NCBI RefSeq assembly: GCF_905212195.1
Contig: NZ_CAJMDQ010000016.1
Location: 1-34,214, forward strand
Direction of reading: 5' to 3'
Source: an uncultured Anaerotignum sp.
Lineage (GTDB): Bacteria > Bacillota > Clostridia > Lachnospirales > Anaerotignaceae
DNA length: 34,214 nt
In this document: positions 28,604 through 34,214 of the stretch, piece by piece
How the letters are laid out: each line of letters opens with the position of its first letter
How positions within the stretch are numbered: the first letter of the stretch is position 1
Program-made: the position numbers and the translations under genes
Notes under the pieces: model-generated
Databases searched by the model: none
Seen by the model: the letters and a program-made list of their open reading frames with translations, nothing else
Told to the model about the DNA's origin: nothing

Positions 28604-29983
28604 ATGCAGAAACTTTGGGGCGGACGCTTCACCAAATCCACAGACAGCTTCACAGACCATTTCCATTCCTCCATCGGCTTTGACAGCCGCATGTATCACG
28701 AGGACATCACCGGCAGTATGGCACACGCTGCTATGCTGGGCAAACAGGGCATCATCCCTCAGGAAGACGCAGACCTCATTGTAAAAACACTAGGTGAAAT
28801 TCTGGAGGACATCGAAGCAGGCAAAGTGACTTTCGACGAAAAAGCGGAAGACATCCATATGAACATGGAAACCATCCTCATCAGCCGCATTGGCGACGTG
28901 GGCAAAAAACTCCACACTGGCAGAAGCCGGAATGACCAGGTAGCACTGGACACCCGTATGTATACCAAAAAAGAAATCACCGAAATCAAAGCTCTGGTGA
29001 AAAATCTGCTGGTGGAACTGAACACATTGGCAGAAGCCCACACAGAAACCATCCTGCCCGGCTATACCCATCTCCAGCGTGCACAGCCCGTCACACTGGC
29101 GCACCATCTGCTGGCTTATGTGGAAATGTTCAAACGGGACTATGACCGCCTCTGCGACGCTTACAAGCGGACAGACGTCATGCCTCTGGGCAGCGGCGCA
29201 CTGGCTACTACCACCTATCCTTTAGACCGTTATTTCGTAGCGGAACAGCTGGGCTTTGCGGCAATTTCCGCCAACAGCATGGACGGGGTTTCCGACCGTG
29301 ATTTCTGTGTGGAACTGGTTTCTGACCTTTCTATGCTCATGATGCACCTGAGCCGTTTCTGTGAAGAAATCATTCTCTGGAGCAGCCATGAATTCCGCTT
29401 CATCGAGCTGGATGACGCTTACGCCACCGGTTCCAGCATCATGCCCCAGAAAAAGAACCCCGATATGGCAGAACTCATCCGTGGCAAGACCGGACGTGTC
29501 TATGGTCACCTCATGGGCCTCTTGACCACACTGAAAGGTCTGCCTCTGGCTTACAATAAAGACATGCAGGAAGACAAAGAAGCCCTCTTTGACGCCATCG
29601 ACACCGTAAAAATGTGCCTGCCTGTCTTCACAAACATGATCGCAACCATGACAGTGAAAAAAGACAACATGCTTCAGGCTGCAAAAGGCGGCTTCACCAA
29701 CGCCACCGACGCCGCAGACTGGCTGGTAAAACAGGGTGTGCCTTTCCGTGACGCTCACAGCATCATCGGCCATCTGGTGCTTTACTGCATCGAACACAAC
29801 ACCAATCTGGACGACCTTTCTCTGGAAGAATATCAGGCAATTTCCCCTGTATTCAATGAAAGCGTGTACGATGCCATCAGTGTAAAACAGTGCGTGGAAG
29901 CAAGAAATGTCATCGGCGGCCCTTCTAAAGCCATGACCACAAAGGCTATTGAAGATAACAAAGTATATCTGGAAAAATTGTAA
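28604..29983 (+). CDS. argH: Argininosuccinate lyase
   Basis: A 459-residue enzyme of the fumarase/aspartase superfamily which splits argininosuccinate to arginine and fumarate. Marks: MQKLWGGRFTKSTD at the start, HTGRSRNDQVALDTRM, GYTHLQRAQPVTLAHH, and the superfamily signature GSSIMPQKKNPD (about 280-291). AAAGGAAG before the ATG at 28604. It completes the argG-argH pair; a terminator follows. Confidence 0.97.
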   Translation: MQKLWGGRFTKSTDSFTDHFHSSIGFDSRMYHEDITGSMAHAAMLGKQGIIPQEDADLIVKTLGEILEDIEAGKVTFDEKAEDIHMNMETILISRIGDVGKKLHTGRSRNDQVALDTRMYTKKEITEIKALVKNLLVELNTLAEAHTETILPGYTHLQRAQPVTLAHHLLAYVEMFKRDYDRLCDAYKRTDVMPLGSGALATTTYPLDRYFVAEQLGFAAISANSMDGVSDRDFCVELVSDLSMLMMHLSRFCEEIILWSSHEFRFIELDDAYATGSSIMPQKKNPDMAELIRGKTGRVYGHLMGLLTTLKGLPLAYNKDMQEDKEALFDAIDTVKMCLPVFTNMIATMTVKKDNMLQAAKGGFTNATDAADWLVKQGVPFRDAHSIIGHLVLYCIEHNTNLDDLSLEEYQAISPVFNESVYDAISVKQCVEARNVIGGPSKAMTTKAIEDNKVYLEKL

Positions 29984-30002
29984 TAGTAGGATTGATAAAA
30001 AT

Positions 30003-30029
30003 AGCGTGGAATTTATCCACGCTGTTTTT
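30003..30029 (+). terminator. argH terminator
   Basis: AGCGTGGA (30003-30010) pairs exactly with TCCACGCT (30016-30023), then TTTTT (30025-30029). Confidence 0.85.
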
Positions 30030-30049
30030 GTGTAAAAATTTGCAAGCAA

Positions 30050-30083
30050 AAGCCCCTCGCACTCAAAATGCGAAGGGCTTCTT
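30050..30083. terminator. Terminator of the leftward gene at 30084
   Basis: AAGCCCcTCGCA (30050-30061) pairs with TGCGAaGGGCTT (30069-30080); one mismatch inside. T-rich on both sides. Confidence 0.75.
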
Positions 30084-30677
30084 TTATCCTTCCCGTTCAA
30101 ACCGCACCACATAGGCGCCCAGAATCTGTTCACAGGGAATGGCTGGTGCCGTTTCCGCCGTAAAAGGCTGTTTTGGATACGTGATTTTTGCCTCTGTTGG
30201 AATGGCTGGCAGTGTTTTGCCGTTCACGCTCTCGCCTTTTGCATCTGTTTCCGTAAAATGCCAGAAAAAAGCGCAATCACAAAATTCCTTTTTCTGGTCA
30301 ATACTTTCTGCCGGACGAAAGGCTTCCCCCAAAAAGAAACAGCCGTCATTATCTTTTTCTGCCGGGCATCCTCCTACAGCTCCCGTCCCTGTATAAGTAA
30401 TCTGGAGAAAAGGCGTTTGAAATGTCACTGCCTTCCCATCTCTTTTGCAGGTCAGCTCTGTGTTTTCGCTGTCCCAATGGGCAACATTCAGCCAGCCCCG
30501 TTTGCCGCAGGCTTCCACCGGCGTATTCAGTTCCAGATAGTATGTTTCTGTTTCATCTGTCCGAATTTCTCCATTGATCCGCAGCACCGGACGCAGGGAA
30601 ACAAAGCCCTCCGGCAAAAAAGCACGCAGGCGATCCTGTTCCACGCCGTATGCCATGACAAATTGTTCCACTTTCAT
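30084..30677 (-). CDS. Unknown protein, perhaps of acetoacetate-decarboxylase-like fold
   Basis: A 197-residue soluble protein. The start EQFVMAYGVEQDRLRAFLPEGFVSLRPVLRING resembles the opening of acetoacetate-decarboxylase-like proteins, and LELNTPVEACGKRGWLNVAHW plus GTGAVGGCPAEKDNDGCFFLG are distinctive conserved-looking blocks. I cannot confirm the catalytic lysine, so no activity is assigned. Cysteines are frequent (CGK, TCK, GGCPA, DGCFF, FCDCAF, IPCEQ). The ATG at 30677 has AGAGGTGATC. It starts 4 bases after the stop of the small membrane protein and forms a two-gene unit with it. Confidence 0.6.
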   Translation of the reverse strand: MKVEQFVMAYGVEQDRLRAFLPEGFVSLRPVLRINGEIRTDETETYYLELNTPVEACGKRGWLNVAHWDSENTELTCKRDGKAVTFQTPFLQITYTGTGAVGGCPAEKDNDGCFFLGEAFRPAESIDQKKEFCDCAFFWHFTETDAKGESVNGKTLPAIPTEAKITYPKQPFTAETAPAIPCEQILGAYVVRFEREG

Positions 30678-30681
30678 ATGA

Positions 30682-30873
30682 TCACCTCTGTTTTTTCCCA
30701 AATGGCGCCCAAAGGAGCACCCCTGTCAACAAGATATATCCCACATAAATGGCGTATGTGACGCTGTTGCTCCACGTAAAACTGCCAGTGGGGTGCCCCA
30801 GCGCATAGACCACAAAACACACTGCCAACACTAAGAGCAAAAGCCCTAGTTTCCGGCTTGTTTTTTTCGTCAT
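30682..30873 (-). CDS. Small membrane protein; unknown function
   Basis: A 63-residue protein with two hydrophobic segments (about 8-25 and 39-57) and basic ends (MTKKTSRK, GKKQR). GAAAGGGGCGG lies before the ATG. First gene of a two-gene unit with the unknown protein at 30084. No family recognised. Confidence 0.65.
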   Translation of the reverse strand: MTKKTSRKLGLLLLVLAVCFVVYALGHPTGSFTWSNSVTYAIYVGYILLTGVLLWAPFGKKQR

Positions 30874-30958
30874 AAAACCGCCCCTTTCACTCTATCTTAT
30901 TTTCAGCATAGCACGGCGGATGTATCTTTGACAAGTACATTTGTCTTTTTATAGATGT

Positions 30959-30985
30959 AAAAAAAGAGAGGCTTTTACCTCTCTT
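30959..30985 (-). terminator. Terminator of the HAD phosphatase gene
   Basis: On the minus strand GAGAGG (30978-30983) pairs with CCTCTC (30966-30971), followed by seven T (30959-30965). Confidence 0.75.
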
Positions 30986-30990
30986 TCTCT

Positions 30991-31647
30991 TTACCGAAAC
31001 AGTTCCACCAGTTCCGCAGGTGTTTCCACTACAGCGTCTGCACCGCAGGCGGCAAATTCTTCTTTACTGCCATAGCCATAAAGCACGCCAATGGCTTCCA
31101 CGCCCAAAGCATGTGCCCCTTCGATGTCATATTTCCGGTCGCCTACCATAGCAACGTCGCTTTTTTCTGCATTCATTCGTTCCAGCACATAAGCCACTAC
31201 TTTTGTTTTATTATCCCGCTGGGATGCAGGGTCGTCACCGCCGATGACTTCAAAATAATCTGCCAGTCCGAAATGTGTCAGGATGCGCACAGCGGTGCTT
31301 TCATGCTTAGATGTAGCAACGGCAAGGCGTTTGCCCATTTTCTTCAGTTCTTCCAGCATTTCTTTTACACCCGGATAAACGGCGTTTTCAAAAAGTCCCA
31401 CAGAGAAATATCTCTCACGGAACACGGCTACAGCGTTGTCGATTTCTTCTTCTGTTTTCATGCCGAAAGCCTCACGGAAGCTATCCCGGAGGGGAGGCCC
31501 TACGATGAAGCCCAGTTTTTCCGCTTCCCAAACTTCTCTGCCTGTTTTTTCCTGCATATGCTGTACGGAGCGGATGATGCCCTCCGCGGAATCTGTCAAT
31601 GTGCCGTCCAAATCGAACAGGACGATGTTCTGCTGCCATTTTTTCAT
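30991..31647 (-). CDS. HAD-superfamily phosphatase (phosphoglycolate phosphatase-like)
   Basis: A 218-residue HAD hydrolase with a helical cap: motif I FDLDGTLTDS (nucleophile D12, acid/base D14), motif II VATSKH, the lysine in DNKTKVVAY, and motif IV MVGDRKYDIEGA. This fits the Gph/PpaX-like phosphatases with broad small-molecule substrates. The ATG at 31647 has GAAAGGA upstream; an in-frame TTG three codons earlier is part of the leader. Single gene, divergent from the ECF sigma gene. Confidence 0.9.
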   Translation of the reverse strand: MKKWQQNIVLFDLDGTLTDSAEGIIRSVQHMQEKTGREVWEAEKLGFIVGPPLRDSFREAFGMKTEEEIDNAVAVFRERYFSVGLFENAVYPGVKEMLEELKKMGKRLAVATSKHESTAVRILTHFGLADYFEVIGGDDPASQRDNKTKVVAYVLERMNAEKSDVAMVGDRKYDIEGAHALGVEAIGVLYGYGSKEEFAACGADAVVETPAELVELFR

Positions 31648-31772
31648 GGTTCCCAATCCTTTCTCTTTTGCTTTCGTACTATTTTACACCCAGCTTCCCA
31701 CCCTGTAAAGCTTCCCTTTTTCCCCATTTTTGGCTACACTGAAAAAAAGAAAAATTTTTTCAAAAAACTTTC

Positions 31773-31801
31773 GCAACTTTTTACGCGTCTCGTGCATCTA
31801 A
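31773..31801 (+). promoter_or_regulatory. ECF-type autoregulatory promoter candidate
   Basis: GCAAC (31773-31777) and CATCTAA (31795-31801) with a 17-base spacer fit an ECF-type -35 AAC core and a -10 close to CGTCTAA used by SigV-like sigma factors. No sigma-A promoter is seen in the same place. It would make the sigma and anti-sigma genes self-activating. Confidence 0.5.
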
Positions 31802-31845
31802 CAATCAGAAACACAAAATACTTCATCTTTTTCGGAGGAGATCCT

Positions 31846-32355
31846 ATGAAAACCAAACGGGAAAAACAGACAGAAGACCTTCTCCTCAGTCAGTACAGCA
31901 GGTACTACCGATTGGCTTACAGCTACGTCCACAACGAACAGGACGCCCTGGACATCGTTCAGGAAAGCGCCTACAAAGCCATGCGGGACTGCCGCAGCGT
32001 CCAGAACGACGCTTACCTCGGCACCTGGCTGTATCGCATCGTTATCAACACCGCTTTGGAATTTCTGCGGAAAAACAAGCGTGAAGATACGGTAGAGGAG
32101 GTGACAGAACCGCTGACAGCAGCCGTGGGGGATTACACCAATGAGCTTGCCCAGCTCCACAGCAAATGGGAACTGGAGGAAATGCTGGAACACCTCAATG
32201 ACAGAGAGAAAAGCGTCATCATACTACGATTTTTTGAGGACTGTAAACTGGAGGACATTGCCCAGATTACAGGGGAAAACCTGAACACCGTCAAGGCACG
32301 GCTGTATCGGGCACTGCGAAAACTGCGGCCCGAAGCGGAGCAGAACAGAATTTAG
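31846..32355 (+). CDS. ECF RNA polymerase sigma factor, SigV-like
   Basis: A 169-residue ECF sigma factor. Region 2 is at about 15-75 (YSRYYRLAYSYVHNEQDALDIVQESAYKAM, TWLYRIVINTALEFLR); region 4 at about 110-165 (LNDREKSVIILRFFEDCKLEDIAQITGENLNTVKARLYRALRKLR). GGAGGAG before the ATG at 31846. The next gene is a membrane anti-sigma factor of RsiV type, so it probably answers to envelope stress, such as lysozyme in Bacillus and Clostridioides. Confidence 0.92.
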   Translation: MKTKREKQTEDLLLSQYSRYYRLAYSYVHNEQDALDIVQESAYKAMRDCRSVQNDAYLGTWLYRIVINTALEFLRKNKREDTVEEVTEPLTAAVGDYTNELAQLHSKWELEEMLEHLNDREKSVIILRFFEDCKLEDIAQITGENLNTVKARLYRALRKLRPEAEQNRI

Positions 32356-32373
32356 AAAGGAGCGTCGGGGGTT

Positions 32374-33231
32374 ATGAAAACACAGGACGATCATAGAAGG
32401 GAGCCCATGGAAATGTGGAAAGAAGAGTATGACCAGATTCCCGTACCCCAGGAAGCAAGAGATAGAATAGAAGCAGGCATCATGAGAGCGAGATTAGAAA
32501 AGAAGAGGAGCGATCGTATGAAAAACATGAAACGTACCGGCGTGACCGCCGCAGCACTTGTACTCACATTTGGCATTGCCGTAAACGCCAGCCCCGTTGT
32601 GGCACAGGCTATGGACGGCATCCCCGTCATCGGCAGCATTGCAAGAGTGGTGACCATCCGCAACTACAACGAAACTACAGACAACGGCATGATGGCTGAC
32701 ATCAGCGTGCCGCAGATTGACGGCAACGTGGCAGCCAACGCGGACATGGACGCTTATGCAAAAGAACTCATCGCACGTTATGAAAAAGAAGTCGTTGCCC
32801 AGCTGGGTCAGGAAGAAGGCCACTACGCACTGGAATCCAGTTATGAAGTGGTTTCCGACAACGACAAATATGTGAGCATCCGCATCAACACCGTGGAAAC
32901 CATGGCAAGCGGCGCTGAATTCGTCAAAATCTTTACTGTAGACAAAGCTACAGGTCAAACCGTATCTTTGAAAGACTATCTGAACAGCCCTGAAAAACTG
33001 GAAGCTGTGAGCCAGAACATCAAAGACCAGATGGCAACACAGATGGCAGAAGATGAAGGCAAAGTTTACTTCACAGAAGGAGAACCCGGCGGCTTCACAG
33101 GTCTGACAGGGGATGAAAACTTCTATCTGAACGAAGCTGGTGAACTGGTCATCGTATTCGGTGAATACGAAGTAGCCCCCGGTTACATGGGTACTGTATC
33201 CTTCACCATTCCCGCAGATGTAACAAAATAA
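32374..33231 (+). CDS. RsiV-like anti-sigma factor
   Basis: A 285-residue single-pass membrane protein. The N-terminal about 50 residues are charged and cytoplasmic and should bind the sigma factor; the membrane segment is near 54-78 (GVTAAALVLTFGIAVNASPVVAQAM); residues from about 90 onward are extracytoplasmic and contain RsiV-like pattern: ETVETMASGAEFVKIFTVDKATGQTVSLKDYL, then FYLNEAGELVIVFGEYEVAPGYMG. RsiV is cleaved by signal peptidase then a site-2 protease after lysozyme binding, releasing the sigma factor. AAAGGAG upstream of the ATG; 18 bases from the sigma gene. Confidence 0.88.
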   Translation: MKTQDDHRREPMEMWKEEYDQIPVPQEARDRIEAGIMRARLEKKRSDRMKNMKRTGVTAAALVLTFGIAVNASPVVAQAMDGIPVIGSIARVVTIRNYNETTDNGMMADISVPQIDGNVAANADMDAYAKELIARYEKEVVAQLGQEEGHYALESSYEVVSDNDKYVSIRINTVETMASGAEFVKIFTVDKATGQTVSLKDYLNSPEKLEAVSQNIKDQMATQMAEDEGKVYFTEGEPGGFTGLTGDENFYLNEAGELVIVFGEYEVAPGYMGTVSFTIPADVTK

Positions 33232-33256
33232 CCACTTTCGAGGATATCCTCATAAC

Positions 33257-33301
33257 AAAAGGCACGGCATTTCCTTTCTGGAAATGTCGTGCCTTTTTTC
33301 T
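33257..33301. terminator. Terminator between rsiV-like and spoIIP genes
   Basis: AAAAGGCACGgCATTTCC (33257-33274) pairs with GGAAATGtCGTGCCTTTT (33280-33297), followed by T's. Confidence 0.88.
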
Positions 33302-34214
33302 TTATTCCCCGCCCAGCAATACTGCCGCCAGAATTTCCGCCAGAGGTTCCATGGCGTTATGTACTTCCTCTTTAGTATTGGTCTGGGCACCTACTTCAAT
33401 GAGGGTAGACCGTGGCAGCATATGCAGGCTGAAACGATAGGCATTGAGATAAATTTTCCGGTTGAATTCAGGAAATCTTGTGGCAGACTGGGTCTGCATC
33501 TGCAAACTGAATGCCAGATTATCGGAAACATAAGGATTATCCAGCCCCGGCGTGGGCACTGCCTGCCCATTCTGGTTCAAACGGCACAGTCCGTTGAAAA
33601 ACATGATTTTCGCCGTAGGTTTGCCATTGACTTCCGTCACCAGATGGGTTCCCTCGGGGACACCATCCCGATGCATGTCGATGCAAACCTGTATAGATGG
33701 ATTTTCCTCCAGAATCTTTCGGATATCCGGCTCCATACGTTCATAAGCCCCTGTGACCTGTCCTTTGCCGTTGACTTGGTCGTACACCCCATCATGGTGG
33801 AGGACTTCAATGCCGTACTTTTCTTCCAGCAGCTCCTTCAAATATTCTCCTGCGCCCCAGATGCCTTCTTCCTTGCCCTTTGACATATCGCTGTCCGCAA
33901 AGCCTTCGGAAATATGGGTATGGAAAATGAGCACCTGCGGGCCGTCCACATCTGTATCTATGGTGAAATCCTTCGCCAGTGCGTCATTGACGTTGATATC
34001 CGTAGGCAGCAGCATGGTACGGGAATCGGTGGTGTAGTACTTCTTCTGGAGATAGGAAAAATCCTGCATCCGCTCCACTTCTTCCCGGGGCAGATAGGCG
34101 GCCGCCACCTGTTCCTCCTCCTTGAATTTCAGGTCGTCAATGCCAAAAAGCCCCGTTTCTTTTGCGGGCTCCTCCTCCACTGCTTCCGTTTCTCCTGTGG
34201 TGTCTGCGCCTTCC
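33302..34214 (-). CDS. spoIIP: Stage II sporulation protein P, partial (5' end beyond the window)
   Basis: The last about 303 codons of SpoIIP; the frame is open to the window edge, so the start and the membrane anchor lie outside. SpoIIP is an amidase and endopeptidase that thins the septal peptidoglycan in engulfment during sporulation, with SpoIID and SpoIIM. The amidase motifs are visible: VLIFHTHISEGF (zinc His), SIQVCIDMHRDGVPEG (zinc His), and LPRSTLIEVGAQTNTKEE (catalytic-type Glu). The visible N-terminal part is acidic and low complexity (TETEAVEEEPAKE). It shows that the organism forms, or descends from, endospore formers. Confidence 0.93.
   Translation of the reverse strand, partial: EGADTTGETEAVEEEPAKETGLFGIDDLKFKEEEQVAAAYLPREEVERMQDFSYLQKKYYTTDSRTMLLPTDINVNDALAKDFTIDTDVDGPQVLIFHTHISEGFADSDMSKGKEEGIWGAGEYLKELLEEKYGIEVLHHDGVYDQVNGKGQVTGAYERMEPDIRKILEENPSIQVCIDMHRDGVPEGTHLVTEVNGKPTAKIMFFNGLCRLNQNGQAVPTPGLDNPYVSDNLAFSLQMQTQSATRFPEFNRKIYLNAYRFSLHMLPRSTLIEVGAQTNTKEEVHNAMEPLAEILAAVLLGGE

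Noticed and set aside
31111..31845. Upstream extension of the sigma factor frame
   Set aside because: The frame stays open through the antisense of the HAD gene and the promoter region, but the strong GGAGGAG before 31846 and family length fix the start there.

Overview
The window reads as chromosome of an anaerobic, spore-forming, low-to-mid-GC Firmicute, most likely class Clostridia (Lachnospirales-like). Evidence: stage II sporulation protein P at the right end, strong AGGAGG ribosome binding sites almost everywhere, ECF-type vitamin uptake, a SigV/RsiV-type ECF sigma and anti-sigma pair, PadR-DUF2812 genes, a two-gene SufC-SufB iron-sulfur system, and Gram-positive style tetrahydrofolate and lysine riboswitches. 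I cannot assign a genus from sequence alone. No tRNA, rRNA, CRISPR array, intact insertion sequence or prophage was seen.

Layout. 1-720: three strong hairpins, then a divergent pair (small acidic protein / XRE repressor) around a shared operator, which looks like the edge of an accessory element. 733-2781: cyclase-family hydrolase plus HpcH/HpaI aldolase, then two small membrane proteins. 2830-5410: a small zinc-ribbon protein and a leftward sufC-sufB-lepB operon from one clear promoter. 5411-5876: a gene-free block of stacked hairpins ending in two 63-bp direct repeats. 5877-7360: an unknown protein, then a complete THF riboswitch and the folate transporter folT. 7415-10652: leftward XRE-cupin, nfo, ogt (regulator plus two DNA-repair enzymes), divergent from an SLC13/ArsB-like anion transporter, with a long-armed inverted repeat between the promoters. 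10715-13369: PadR with duplicated operator sites and two tandem DUF2812 membrane proteins. 13415-14807: a leftward MarR, GNAT, cupin group with the same 12-bp palindrome in front of both marR and the GNAT gene. 14880-16920: NhaC-family transporter under a lysine riboswitch, so probably a lysine permease. 17093-19221: deoD, an unknown protein, a VanZ-like protein. 19382-22557: a structured leader RNA in front of a CofE-like ligase, then an RlmI-like methyltransferase and a GNAT protein.

22606-22886 holds a complete, compact type I toxin-antitoxin locus: a 26-residue holin-like membrane peptide, 5'-3' long-range pairing in its mRNA, a sequestered Shine-Dalgarno, and a convergent antisense RNA with its own promoter and terminator. 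22886-26660 is leftward: FAA-hydrolase, small membrane protein, a UDP-GlcNAc 2-epimerase fused in frame to a SHOCT-like/coiled-coil/acidic region that also has its own ribosome binding site, and two small membrane proteins, one broken by a single in-frame UGA. 26761-29983: argG and argH with ArgR-like boxes and tandem terminator-like hairpins between the genes. 30084-31647: an unknown enzyme-like protein, a small membrane protein and a HAD phosphatase. 31773-33231: ECF sigma factor and RsiV-like anti-sigma behind an ECF-like promoter. 33302-34214: spoIIP, cut by the window end.

The strongest regulatory reads are the two riboswitches, the type I toxin-antitoxin locus, and several repressor/operator pairs that can be matched to their own genes from sequence.
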